Positions 25,754 to 34,611 of a stretch of DNA of 38,617 nucleotides are shown one piece after another. A model generated the notes under the pieces. It saw nothing but the letters and a program-made list of their open reading frames with translations, made no database searches and was not told the DNA's origin. Position 1 is the first letter of the stretch. Every line of letters starts with the position of its first letter. Source of the stretch: an uncultured Planctomycetia bacterium (GTDB lineage: Bacteria > Planctomycetota > UBA1135 > GCA-002686595); contig CALFYL010000373.1 of assembly GCA_937952135.1 (NCBI GenBank), positions 1-38,617 of the forward strand. Reading direction: 5' to 3'. The position numbers were made by a program, and so were the translations under genes.

Positions 25754-28150
25754 ATGATTCACGCCTCCAACTGGCGGTCGTCCCAAGCGATCCGCGCCGC
25801 CGCCCCCCTCCTCCTCATCGGCGCCGTCGCCCTCGCCTCCACGCGCATGGCCGTGGTCGTGCCGAACGAGATCCTCATGCCCGGCACGCAGCCGCTCGAG
25901 GTTCAACCGTTCGCGCCGTCGCAGAACTGCGAGCTGTGCCACGGCCAGTACGACCCGGCGGTCGAGCCCTTCGAGAACTGGTCGGGCAGCATGATGGCGC
26001 ACGCGAGCCGCGACCCGCTGTTCTGGGCGGCGATGGCGGTCGCGGAGACGGACTTCGACGGCTCGGGCGACTTGTGCCTGCGCTGCCACGCGCCCTCGGG
26101 CTGGTACGACGGTCGTTCGACGCCCACCGACGGTTCGTCGCTCGTCGGCGACGACTTCGACGGCGTGACGTGCGAGCTGTGCCACAAGCTGACGAACCCC
26201 GACAACAGCGAACATCTCGGCGTGATGAATCCGCCCTTCGTCGCCAACAGCGGCGGACCGAATCCGACGGCGTGGACCGGCAGCTCGGAGGCCTCGCTCT
26301 ATCCGGGCTTCGAACGCCTCGGCCCGTACAGCGATCCGTTCGCGTTCCACGGCTGGCTGCAGTCGAGCTTCCACCGTCAATCCGCGCTGTGCGGCACGTG
26401 CCACGACTTGTCGAACCCGCTCACGGGCGACCTCGCGCCGAACAACGGCGCGCAGACGCCGCTCGCGCCCGGACAGTTCGACGGAACGCTCGGCGGTCCG
26501 CTCGCGGACAAAGCGGCCTTCAACAACGCACCGCACAAGTTCGGCGTCGACCAACGCACGTACAGCGAGCACGCGGCGTCGCCCTTCGAGTTCATGAAGG
26601 TCTCCACCTTCAACGAGCTGCCCGCGTCGCTGCGCAAGGGCTCGCTGCTGCGCGCCTTCAACCTCGCGCGCGCCTCCACGCCGACGGGTGACTACGAGGA
26701 CGGCACGATCCGAAACTTCACCTGCCAGACGTGCCACATGGCGCCCGTCACGGGCTACGGCTGCGGTCTCATCGGCACGCCGCTGCGCACGGACGTGCCC
26801 AAGCACGACCTCACGGGCGGCAACTACTGGACGCCCGACGCGATCTTGTACCTCGAGGCGCAGAACCGGCTCGTGGGCGGCAACGGCCTCTCGCTGACGC
26901 AGATCGCCGGCATGCAGTCGGGCAAGCTGCGAGCGGTCGAGAACCTCGAGCATTCCGCGGCGCTGAGCGTCGACGGCAACACGCTGCGCGTGGAGAACCT
27001 GACGGGCCACAAGCTGATCTCGGGCTACGCCGAAGGCCGTCGCATGTGGCTCAACGTGCGTTGGTACGACGCCGCGGACGCGCTCGTGCGCGAAGACGGC
27101 GAGTACGGCCCGCTCAACACGACCATCAACGGGCAACCGGCGGTCGTCGACACGATCCTCGACCTCTACGATCCCAACACGCGCGTCTACGAAGCGCAGA
27201 TGGCGATCACGCAGGACTGGGCGGCGAAGCTCCTGACGCTCGGCACGAGCGCGAACCTGCCGATCGGCTACGACCGCGCGACCGGCGCGGTGACGAAGAC
27301 GCTCGGCCAGCTCGCGGCGCAGGCGCCGGGCACGAGCGAGAAGAGCTTCCACCTCGTGCTCAACAACGAAGTGAAGAGCGACAACCGCATCCCGCCGTTC
27401 GGGATGAGCTACGACGAAGCGGTCGAGCGCAACATCGTGCCGGTCCCCGCGGCGCAGTACGGCAATCCCGGCCCGGGAGGCACGTACGACCACTTCGACA
27501 ACGTCGCGCTCAACCCGCCGGCGGGCGCGGTGCGCGCCGACATCCGGCTCATGTACCAGCCGACGAGCTGGGAGTACATCCAGTTCCTCGACCTCGCGAA
27601 CCCGGGCACGAATCCTTTCACGGCGGCGCGCGGCGACGACATCCTCGAAGCGTGGCTCGCCACCGGAATGGCGACGCCCGTCGTGATGACGCAGGCGCGC
27701 TGGGGCGCGTCGGCGCCGGTCACCTACTGCACCGCGAAGACCACGAGCAACGGCTGCACGCCTCAGATCGGCTACAGCGGCGTTCCGAGCGTGAGCGCGG
27801 GCCGCGACTTCTACATCACCGCCGACAACGTGGTGAACAACCGCACGGGCCTGCTGCGGTACTCGACCCTCGGCGCCGCCTCGACGCCCTTCAAGGGCGG
27901 CTTCATCTGCGTCGCGGGGCCCGTGGCGCGCGTCGCCCTTCAGACGTCCGGCGGCCATCCGAGCCGTTCGATCGTCGACTGCAGCGGCGGATTCGTGGTG
28001 GACTTCAATGCCTACATCGCGAGCGGCGCGAACCCGACGCTCGTCGCGAACCAACAGGTGTGGGCGCAGTGGTGGTTCCGCGATCCGGGCTTCGCCGCGC
28101 CGAACAGCCTCGGTTTCACGGGCGGCCTCAGCTTCGTGATCGAACCCTGA
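25754..28150 (+). CDS. Secreted pentaheme c-type cytochrome with YC-type C-terminal module
   Basis: A 798-residue exported electron-transfer protein. The N-terminus has a signal peptide (APLLLIGAVALAS). Five heme c sites CxxCH lie at 59-63, 108-112, 140-144, 213-217 and 324-328, with many extra histidines that can serve as distal ligands. The arrangement is of the cytochrome c554-like multiheme type. Residues about 400-650 form a beta-rich domain with NLTGHKLISGYAEGRRMWLNVRWYD and YQPTSWEYIQFLDLAN. From Tyr658 (27725-28147) it ends in the shared module: YCTAK ... GCTP, PFKGGFICVAGP, DCSGGFVVDFNAYIASG, WWFRDP and SFVIEP. The gene at 31906-34251 is a collinear paralogue. The redox partner is unknown. 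A 24-bp hairpin follows the gene. Confidence 0.9.
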   Translation: MIHASNWRSSQAIRAAAPLLLIGAVALASTRMAVVVPNEILMPGTQPLEVQPFAPSQNCELCHGQYDPAVEPFENWSGSMMAHASRDPLFWAAMAVAETDFDGSGDLCLRCHAPSGWYDGRSTPTDGSSLVGDDFDGVTCELCHKLTNPDNSEHLGVMNPPFVANSGGPNPTAWTGSSEASLYPGFERLGPYSDPFAFHGWLQSSFHRQSALCGTCHDLSNPLTGDLAPNNGAQTPLAPGQFDGTLGGPLADKAAFNNAPHKFGVDQRTYSEHAASPFEFMKVSTFNELPASLRKGSLLRAFNLARASTPTGDYEDGTIRNFTCQTCHMAPVTGYGCGLIGTPLRTDVPKHDLTGGNYWTPDAILYLEAQNRLVGGNGLSLTQIAGMQSGKLRAVENLEHSAALSVDGNTLRVENLTGHKLISGYAEGRRMWLNVRWYDAADALVREDGEYGPLNTTINGQPAVVDTILDLYDPNTRVYEAQMAITQDWAAKLLTLGTSANLPIGYDRATGAVTKTLGQLAAQAPGTSEKSFHLVLNNEVKSDNRIPPFGMSYDEAVERNIVPVPAAQYGNPGPGGTYDHFDNVALNPPAGAVRADIRLMYQPTSWEYIQFLDLANPGTNPFTAARGDDILEAWLATGMATPVVMTQARWGASAPVTYCTAKTTSNGCTPQIGYSGVPSVSAGRDFYITADNVVNNRTGLLRYSTLGAASTPFKGGFICVAGPVARVALQTSGGHPSRSIVDCSGGFVVDFNAYIASGANPTLVANQQVWAQWWFRDPGFAAPNSLGFTGGLSFVIEP

Positions 28151-28196
28151 TGCGAGCGTGAGCCGCGAGGCCGCCGCGGGCGGCGCGAACCGCCCA

Positions 28197-28249
28197 AAAC
28201 GCGCGCGAGCGCGGTCCAGCCAGATGCTGGATCGCGCTCGCGCGCGTTT
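28197..28249 (+). terminator. 24-bp stem hairpin after the cytochrome gene
   Basis: AAACGCGCGCGAGCGCG pairs perfectly with CGCGCTCGCGCGCGTTT, and the pairing continues inward with one G-T pair to a five-base CAGAT loop. It begins 46 bases past the stop codon. The right arm ends in TTT, so it can act as an intrinsic terminator, and the symmetry would allow both directions. The following 190 bases up to the EAL gene hold only small GC palindromes and a T-arm-like motif on the minus strand. Confidence 0.75.
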
Positions 28250-28439
28250 CGGCGAGCCCAAAGGCGCAGGACTCGGAAAAGAGTTCCCGCCCCGGCGCCG
28301 GAGTCGAACCGCCGCGGCGCGGCGGAGCTTTTCGCTTCCGAAAACCAAGGGAGGGCTCACGCTTCGGGCAGCGGACCGACCGATACGGCCTTTCGCGCTG
28401 AACTCGAACCCCATCGAGGCGCGCGCCCCAGCCCGCAAG

Positions 28440-29651
28440 ATGTCGCCGCGTATCACGCTGTTCGCCCGTCAGCCCATCCACGGCCGCGACCTCAAGGTCT
28501 CGGGCTACGAGCTCCTCTTTCGCGCGCCGGGCGACGAGTGCGCGCAGATCGGCGATCCGACGAGCGCGACCGCGGACGTGATCGCCCGAGCGATGCTCGA
28601 CGTGGGCTTCGACTCGCTCGTCGGTCCGCATCCGGCGTGGATCAACATCGCGCGGGAGTTTCTCGTCCGGCGCAGCTTCGAGAGCCTCCCGCCCGAGCGC
28701 GTGGTGCTCGAAGTGCTCGAATGCGTGCGCTGCGACGACGAGGTACTGGCGGCCCTTCGCGATGCGCGCAGGCAGGGCTTTCGCATCGCTCTCGACGACT
28801 TCGAGCTCCGCGACGACACGCTCGGCCTGATCGAGCAAGCCGACTTCATCAAGCTCGACTGCCTGCAGTGCTCGCCCGACGACCTGCGTTCGCGCTTCAG
28901 TCGGCTCGGCAGCGCCGGTCCCGCGCTGCTGGCGGAAAAAGTCGAGTCGCGCGAGGTGTTCGACGTGTGCGCCGACACGGGCGCCCAGTACTTCCAAGGC
29001 TACTTCTTCACGCGCCCCGAGCCGGTCTACGGCACGGAGGTGCGCACCGATCGACTGAAGCTGATCCGCGTCGTCGCGGAGCTCAACGATCCCGGCGTGA
29101 CGGTGTCGCGCCTCGCCGATCTCGTGCAGACCGACGTCGCCCTCGCGTACCGGCTGCTCCGTTACGCGAACTCGGCCGCGCTGGGCCGCGCGCGCAAGTT
29201 CGAGAACGTTCGCGACGCGATCACGATGCTCGGGCTCGACCGCGTGCGCGCCTGCGCGACGCTGATGATCCTCAGCTCGCTGTCGAACAAGCCGCCGGAG
29301 CTCGCCCGCACGGCGCTGATCCGCGCCCGTTACTGCCAGTCGATCGGCGCGGCGCGCAACGCCGACGCGCAGAAGCACTTCGTCGCGGGGCTGTTCTCGG
29401 TGCTCGACGCGTACCTCGACGACTCGATGGAGCACGTCGTCGGCAAGCTGCCGCTCGACAAGGAGCTGAGCGCGGCGCTGATCTCGCACGGCGGTTCGCT
29501 CGGCGAGGCGCTCGAAGCGACGATCGCGTGCGAGAACGCGAACTGGCGTTGCGCCAAGGTGACCAACGTCGACGACGAGGAACTCGCGGCCTGTTACCTC
29601 GCCGCGCTGACGTGGGCGGACGCCACGCAAGCGGCGTTCGACACGGACTGA
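28440..29651 (+). CDS. EAL-HDOD signalling protein (YuxH-like)
   Basis: A 403-residue cytoplasmic protein with an EAL-related domain (about 1-200) followed by an HDOD domain (about 205-400). The EAL half reads FARQPIHGRDLKVSGYELLFR, with ELL in place of EAL. It keeps WINIAREFL, VVLEVLE, LDDFE, FIKLD, LAEKVES and FQGYFF. The loss of the EAL triplet and the change after DDF are typical of this family and suggest that c-di-GMP hydrolysis is weak or absent. The HDOD half has NDPGVTVSRLADLVQTDVAL, LLRYANSAALG and AITMLGLDRVR. Such proteins act as signalling scaffolds. ATG 28440 starts the homology; codons upstream are low-complexity basic sequence overlapping the terminator. No Shine-Dalgarno is visible. 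Confidence 0.92.
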   Translation: MSPRITLFARQPIHGRDLKVSGYELLFRAPGDECAQIGDPTSATADVIARAMLDVGFDSLVGPHPAWINIAREFLVRRSFESLPPERVVLEVLECVRCDDEVLAALRDARRQGFRIALDDFELRDDTLGLIEQADFIKLDCLQCSPDDLRSRFSRLGSAGPALLAEKVESREVFDVCADTGAQYFQGYFFTRPEPVYGTEVRTDRLKLIRVVAELNDPGVTVSRLADLVQTDVALAYRLLRYANSAALGRARKFENVRDAITMLGLDRVRACATLMILSSLSNKPPELARTALIRARYCQSIGAARNADAQKHFVAGLFSVLDAYLDDSMEHVVGKLPLDKELSAALISHGGSLGEALEATIACENANWRCAKVTNVDDEELAACYLAALTWADATQAAFDTD

Positions 29652-29681
29652 ACCCGCTCGCGCTGGTTAGCATTCGGCCCA

Positions 29682-31838
29682 ATGAAGTGGGCCCTGTTGC
29701 TGGCGGTGCTCGTCGCGGCTTGTGCGGCGGGCGGAACTCGTTCCGAAAGCCTGGTGGGCGAGCGCGGGCGCATCGCGCAGCTCGAGGACGCACGCTGGAG
29801 CGGTGACGGAGAGCTCGCGAGGTTCGCGGCGCACGCCGAAGCTGCGATCCGAGTACGCGCCGTGCGCGCCCTGGGGCGCATGCCGTGGCCCGAGGAAGGC
29901 GCGGAGGTCACTCGCGCGCTGCTCGAGCGCCTGTTCGACTCGGACGCGGGCGTGCGCGCGGAAGCGGCGTTCGCACTGGGAATGCGCGGCGACGCGAGCG
30001 CGGGCGACAAGCTCGTCTTCGTCGCCCTCGACCACCACGAAGCGGATCGAGAGCCGCTGGTGCGCGCGCGCGCCGTTGAAGCGCTCTCGAAACTCGAGCG
30101 GCCCGATTTGCACGAGCGATTGCTCGAGGCGTTGAACGATGGCGATGCGCGCGTGCGCTTGGAGGTCTTCCAAGGAGCGTCGCGCTGGCCGGCGACGGCG
30201 CCGAATGCGAAAGCGATCAACCAGCGGCTGGTTTCGCACCTCGGACGCGAAACAGACTCGAACGTGCGGACCTATGCGCTCTTCGCGTTGGATCGGCGCA
30301 AGTCGATCGAAGCGCGCGACGAGTTCCTCTTCGCGCTCCTCTCGAGCGAAGTCGAGCAACGCATCTACGCCGCGCGCGGACTGAAGGCCATCGTTGCGCG
30401 GGCGGCGGAAACGGCGCCGCACCTGAGCGTCGAGCTGCCGCAGTTCGACGGCCGCGACGCCGCGGTGATCGCCGCGCTCGCCGCGGCGACGGGCGATCCG
30501 GATTGGCGCGTGGCCGCCGAGGCGTGCGTGTCGCTGGGCGAAGCGCCGGTGAACCTGACACCGCCGGCGCTCGCGACCGTGCTCGCGGATTCGAACCATC
30601 ACGTCGCGGCGAGCGCGGCGCAGGCGCTTGCGCGCGCGTTGCGCTTCCACGACTGGAGAGCGGACCCCTTCGTCGCGCTGGGCGTGATGCGCGCGGAACT
30701 CCCGGCGCACCGGAGCGCCTCGGTCCGGGCCGCGGGAGTCGATCTGAGCGCGCAACTGCAGCTCTCGATTCGGTCCGACGGTTGTTTCCTACAGCCGCCG
30801 GACACCTCGCTTCTCGCCAAACACTGGCTCGATTCGCCGACCGACGACGACGGCTTCGTGCGCGCGGCGGTGGCGCGCAACATGGCGGTCGTCGCCGCCG
30901 CCTCGCCGACGATCGAGCGAGACTTGCGCCGCTTCCTCGTCGACAGCGACCTGCGCGTGGTCGCGGCCGCGGTCGAGGGATTCGCAATGCTCGAGACCCC
31001 GGACGCGCGCAAGCTGCTGCGCTTCGCGTGCGAGCACCCCGACAACGGAGTGCGCTTGGCCGCGGTGACGGCGCTCTCGAACGAGCCGCAGGCCGAAGAC
31101 TTGCCCGCGCTGGTCCAGTGCTTCCGCTCGACCGGCGGCGACGGCACGCCCGAAGTGCGCTTCAACGTGCTCAAGGCGCTCGCGAAGCTCGGCGGAGACG
31201 ACGCAAAGGCGCTCGCGCAGCACGCGTTGTTCGACGACAACGCCTTCGTGCGCAAGGTCGCGCGCGAGACGTTCGCGCAACTCGCGAAGGACGCCGCCCA
31301 AACGCCGGCGCTGCTCCAGCAGTCGCTCGCCCATCGCAGCCCCGCCGAGCTTCGTCGCCGCGACTCGGACATCGCGCTGCTTCCGCACGCGTCCGAGCTT
31401 CGCGCGATCGTCACGACGACGCGCGGCGACCTGCTGTTCGAGCTGTTCCCCGAGGAAGCCCCGCTGCACGTCGACAACTTCCTCCGGCTCGTCGAGCGCG
31501 GCTACTTTGGCGGGCTCACCTTCCACCGCGTGGTGCCCGACTTCGTGGTCCAGGGCGGCTGCTACCGCGGCGACGGCAACGGAGGCGGCACGTGGCGCGG
31601 CCGCGAAGAAGCGCTCAGGCACGAGATCACGCCTCGCAAATACGTGCGCGGATCGCTCGGGATGCCGCGCTACGACGACATCGACTCCGGCGGCAGCCAG
31701 TTCTTCGTCACGCACCGCACGACGCCGCACCTCGACGGCCGTTACACGATCTTCGGCGAGCTGCGCGAAGGCTTCGACGTGCTCGACGCGCTCGATGTCG
31801 GCGACAAGATCCTCGCCGTGCGCGTGCAGAGCGACTGA
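29682..31838 (+). CDS. Lipoprotein fusing HEAT-like repeats to a cyclophilin peptidyl-prolyl isomerase
   Basis: A 718-residue envelope lipoprotein with the lipobox LVAAC at 10-14. Residues about 35-560 are HEAT/Armadillo-like helical repeats with the typical DxxVRxxAAxAL core (DAGVRAEAAFALG, DARVRLEVFQGA, NVRTYALFALDR, DLRVVAAAVEGFAML, VRLAAVTALSN). Residues 576-718 are a cyclophilin domain: TTTRGDLLFELFPEEAP, the catalytic FHRVVPDFVVQGG (614-626), GSQFFVT and LDGRYTIFGEL. The Arg, Phe and Gln of the active site are intact, so it should isomerise Xaa-Pro bonds in the envelope. The repeats probably hold the client or partner (inference). It lies between two secreted cytochrome genes and converges on the second one, with a shared hairpin between. 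Confidence 0.9.
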   Translation: MKWALLLAVLVAACAAGGTRSESLVGERGRIAQLEDARWSGDGELARFAAHAEAAIRVRAVRALGRMPWPEEGAEVTRALLERLFDSDAGVRAEAAFALGMRGDASAGDKLVFVALDHHEADREPLVRARAVEALSKLERPDLHERLLEALNDGDARVRLEVFQGASRWPATAPNAKAINQRLVSHLGRETDSNVRTYALFALDRRKSIEARDEFLFALLSSEVEQRIYAARGLKAIVARAAETAPHLSVELPQFDGRDAAVIAALAAATGDPDWRVAAEACVSLGEAPVNLTPPALATVLADSNHHVAASAAQALARALRFHDWRADPFVALGVMRAELPAHRSASVRAAGVDLSAQLQLSIRSDGCFLQPPDTSLLAKHWLDSPTDDDGFVRAAVARNMAVVAAASPTIERDLRRFLVDSDLRVVAAAVEGFAMLETPDARKLLRFACEHPDNGVRLAAVTALSNEPQAEDLPALVQCFRSTGGDGTPEVRFNVLKALAKLGGDDAKALAQHALFDDNAFVRKVARETFAQLAKDAAQTPALLQQSLAHRSPAELRRRDSDIALLPHASELRAIVTTTRGDLLFELFPEEAPLHVDNFLRLVERGYFGGLTFHRVVPDFVVQGGCYRGDGNGGGTWRGREEALRHEITPRKYVRGSLGMPRYDDIDSGGSQFFVTHRTTPHLDGRYTIFGELREGFDVLDALDVGDKILAVRVQSD

Positions 31839-31846
31839 GAACGAGA

Positions 31847-31883
31847 GCGCCGCGGCCCTGCCCCCATGCAAGGACCGCGGCGC
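31847..31883. terminator. Hairpin between convergent genes
   Basis: GCGCCGCGG (31847-31855) pairs with CCGCGGCGC (31875-31883) across a 19-base loop. It lies in the 67-base gap between the HEAT-cyclophilin gene and the convergent cytochrome gene. Its symmetry would allow it to serve both transcripts. No T run is present. Confidence 0.5.
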
Positions 31884-31905
31884 CCGCTCGAAGCGAGCCC
31901 TGGCT

Positions 31906-34251
31906 TCACTGGATGGTGAAGTGCAGAGCGTCGGTGAGGCTCGTGGTGCTGGCGCTCGCCGGATCGCGGCTCCAGTACTGCGCCCAGACCTGCTGGCCCG
32001 CGACGAGCGCCGGATCGGCGCCCGAGGCGATGCGCGCGTTGAAGTCGAAGGCGAACTGACCGCTGCAGTCGGCGCTCGGCGGCAGCGCTCCGCCCGAACT
32101 CTGCGTCGCGGTGCGGCGCAGCGGGTTCTCGACGCACATCCATCCGCCCTGGAACGGCTGCGCGGCGGCGCCGTTCAAGCCGTAGAACAAGAGCCCGCTC
32201 TTCTGGTTGAGCACGTCGCTCGCGCGGATCACGAAGCCGCTCGCGAGCTGCGCGCTCGGCACGCCGCTCCAGCCGATCGACGGAGTGCAGCCGAGGGAGT
32301 TGACCTTGGCCGTGCAATACACGGCGGGCGGCGTCCAGTCCCAACTCGCGCTCTCCATCACGTGCGGAGCGGCCATCCCCGTCGCGATCCACGCTTCATA
32401 GAGGTCCTGTCCGACCGTCGCGAGGTTGGCGCTCACGCCCGTGTTCGCGAGGCGAAGGAACTGCACGTACTCCCAGCTCGTCGGCTGGTACAGGAGCTCG
32501 ATCTGCGCGCGCACCGCGCCCGGCGGCGGGCTGAGCTCGAACTCGTCGAAGTGCTCGAACTCCCCGCCCGGACCCGGCGCGCCGTACTGCGACGCCGGCG
32601 CCGGAAGAATGTTGCGCTGCTTGGCGGAGTCGTAGCTCATGCGCCACGGCGGGATGCGGTTGTCTTTGACCAGCGTGTTCGCGAGCGCGAAGTGGAAGGA
32701 CTTGTGCGTGCTCCCGGCGGGCTGCGCGCCGAGTTGACCGAGCGTGAAGCTCACCGCGCCGCTCACGCGGTCGAACTCGAGCGGCAGGCTCGGGCTGTAG
32801 CCGAGCGCGAGCAGTTGCTGCGCCCACTCGCGGGTCAGCCCCATCTCGGCTTCGTAGATGCGCGTGTTCGCGCCCGAGAGGTCGAGGATCGTCTGCACCT
32901 GCACGTTCTGGCCGCCGACGCTCACGTTCAGCGCTCCATAGGCGCCGTCCTCGCGCATCAGCGCATCGGCGAGGTCGTACCAGCGCACGCGCACCCACAT
33001 GCGCCGGCCCTCCGGATAGCCGGAGATCAGCTTGTGGCCCGTGAGGTTGGTGATGCGCAGCGTGAGGCCGACGACCGAGAGCGACGCCGCGTGCTCGAGG
33101 TTCGACTTCGCGCGCAGATCCGCTTCGCTCATCGCGGCCTGCTGCGTCGCCGTCAATCCGCCGCCGCCCACGAGCCGGCCCTGCGCTTCGAGCCACTTGA
33201 TCGCGCCGTTGATCCAGTAATTCCCGCCCGTCATGTCGTGCAGCGGGAGATCCGTGCGCACCGGCGCCGCACTCTGCGACGCACCTTTGCCGGTGACCGG
33301 CGGCATGTGGCACGACTGGCAAGTGAAGGTGCGAGGCGCGCCATCGACGTAATCGCCCGTCGCCGTCGACGCCATCGCGGCCTCCCAGGCGCGTTCGATG
33401 GAGCCGTCGCGCAAGTCCGCGGGCAGGCTCGCGTAGTTGAACATGCGCATCGACGAGAGCGGCGTCGAGCGGTGCTCACTGAAGGTCCGCTCGACGACGC
33501 CGTACTGGTGCGGGAAGTTGTTGAAGGCCGCCTTCTGGTCCACCGGCGCCCCGGGAACCCCGCTGAACGTGCCGGGTGCGAGCAGCTCCTGCGCGCCGTG
33601 GTTGTGGGCGAGATCGCCCGTCACGGGGTTCGACACGTCGTGGCACGTGCCGCACAGATCGGAGCTGCGGTGGAAGTTCGAGCCGAGGAAGCTGTGCGGC
33701 GGGTTGATGCCGGTGTGGTACGGCCCGATGCGTTCGTTGCCCGGCCAGATCACGTACATCCCGCTGCCGAGGTACGCCGTCGCCGGATTCTGTTCGTCGT
33801 TGGCGAGGAACGGCGCGTTCTGCACGCCGAGGAGCTCCGAGCGATCCGGGTCGGTCATGCGATGGCACACATGGCACGAAACGCCGTCGAAATCCGCCGC
33901 GACGAGCGCGGCGCCGTCGGTCGGCGTCGAACGGCCCGCGAGCCAGCCGAGCGGAGTGTGGCAGCGCAAGCACAGGTCGCCCGCGCCGGGGAAGTCCTGG
34001 TCGGCGATCGCCGTCGCGGCCCAGTACAGCGGGTCGCGCGTCGCTTGCCCCATCGCACTGCCGAACCAATTGCGCCAGGGCTCGACGCTCGGCGCGTAGT
34101 CGCCGTGGCAGTTGTTGCAGAAGCTCGAGTCCTTCGTGTTCGAGACCTCGAGCGGCTGCGTGCCCGGCAACTGCACGTCGCTCGGAACCTGCGCACGCGC
34201 GATCGGCGCACCGACCGACACCAAAAAGGCCGCAAGGAGCTCGAACTTCAT
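31906..34251 (-). CDS. Second secreted pentaheme c-type cytochrome with YC-type C-terminal module
   Basis: A 781-residue paralogue of the cytochrome at 25754-28150, collinear from end to end. It has a clear signal peptide (FLVSVGAPIARA, cleaved near residue 20). Five CxxCH heme sites lie at 45-49, 94-98, 126-130, 200-204 and 311-315, spaced almost as in the paralogue. CHVCH adds an extra histidine in the third site. The beta-rich middle has NLTGHKLISGYPEGRRMWVRVRWYD and YQPTSWEYVQFL. The module from Tyr645 (31909-32319) has YCTAK ... GCTP, GLLFYGLNGAAAQPFQGG, DCSGQFAFDFNARIASG and YWSRDP. It ends FTIQ with no final proline. The ATG at 34251 is backed by GGAG seven bases upstream. A role in periplasmic or surface electron transfer is likely; the partner is unknown. 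Confidence 0.92.
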   Translation of the reverse strand: MKFELLAAFLVSVGAPIARAQVPSDVQLPGTQPLEVSNTKDSSFCNNCHGDYAPSVEPWRNWFGSAMGQATRDPLYWAATAIADQDFPGAGDLCLRCHTPLGWLAGRSTPTDGAALVAADFDGVSCHVCHRMTDPDRSELLGVQNAPFLANDEQNPATAYLGSGMYVIWPGNERIGPYHTGINPPHSFLGSNFHRSSDLCGTCHDVSNPVTGDLAHNHGAQELLAPGTFSGVPGAPVDQKAAFNNFPHQYGVVERTFSEHRSTPLSSMRMFNYASLPADLRDGSIERAWEAAMASTATGDYVDGAPRTFTCQSCHMPPVTGKGASQSAAPVRTDLPLHDMTGGNYWINGAIKWLEAQGRLVGGGGLTATQQAAMSEADLRAKSNLEHAASLSVVGLTLRITNLTGHKLISGYPEGRRMWVRVRWYDLADALMREDGAYGALNVSVGGQNVQVQTILDLSGANTRIYEAEMGLTREWAQQLLALGYSPSLPLEFDRVSGAVSFTLGQLGAQPAGSTHKSFHFALANTLVKDNRIPPWRMSYDSAKQRNILPAPASQYGAPGPGGEFEHFDEFELSPPPGAVRAQIELLYQPTSWEYVQFLRLANTGVSANLATVGQDLYEAWIATGMAAPHVMESASWDWTPPAVYCTAKVNSLGCTPSIGWSGVPSAQLASGFVIRASDVLNQKSGLLFYGLNGAAAQPFQGGWMCVENPLRRTATQSSGGALPPSADCSGQFAFDFNARIASGADPALVAGQQVWAQYWSRDPASASTTSLTDALHFTIQ

Positions 34252-34611
34252 CGCTGTTCTCCACTTCGCAAGGACGCCATCGGTCGCGAGGACCGAACGC
34301 GGAGGTGGAGTCGCGGAGGACGGCTCGCCCTCGACTGCGCGACGAGATTGTCATCGGCGGGCTGCGCGGGGGCACGGAGGACAAGGCCGAACGGGTTCGC
34401 CACAAAGTGGGTAGAGCGTCCCGATGGAACGGCCCGCGCGGAACGCTCAGCGCGGATCGGTGAGCCGGCGGGGTGATTCGCGCGACGCGCGTCTCACCGG
34501 GGGCGGCGCGCGCGGCCCCGCTCAGCGCCGAACGGAGCGGACTGTAGGCGTTGCGCACGAACGGCTCGGCTCGGGCGCAGGTCTCGTTACTCTGACCGCC
34601 AAGGAACTTCT
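34252..34611. other. Divergent promoter interval, no gene
   Basis: A 360-base interval between the minus-strand cytochrome and the plus-strand DUF3857 gene. It should hold both promoters, but no convincing -35/-10 pair is seen. The only small structure is the palindrome CGAACGGGTTCG (34388-34399). An AAGGA six bases before ATG 34612 is the Shine-Dalgarno of the right gene. Short open frames here show no recognisable protein. Confidence 0.6.

Noticed and set aside
25225..25755. Minus-strand open frames of 176 and 69 codons in the ribBA-cytochrome gap
   Set aside because: There is no Shine-Dalgarno, no family resemblance, and composition is biased to Arg/Pro/Ala. A decayed gene cannot be excluded, so the gap is listed but not called coding.
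28292..28316. tRNA T-arm-like motif (GGTTCGACTCC on the minus strand)
   Set aside because: The flanking bases give no matching acceptor stem, no anticodon arm and no second half of a cloverleaf or tmRNA. It lies in GC-rich palindromic sequence where such motifs occur by chance.
28158..28439. N-terminal extension of the EAL-HDOD protein
   Set aside because: The 94 extra codons are basic low-complexity sequence running through the 24-bp terminator hairpin; EAL homology starts at 28440.
25460..28456. Very long minus-strand open frame of about 1000 codons
   Set aside because: It is antisense to the pentaheme cytochrome gene and rich in Arg/Ala/Val with no domain. It reflects G/C-ending codons on the other strand.
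31507..34476. Long plus-strand open frame opposite the second cytochrome
   Set aside because: It mirrors the minus-strand cytochrome gene and is low-complexity Arg/Ala-rich sequence with no recognisable fold or start signal.
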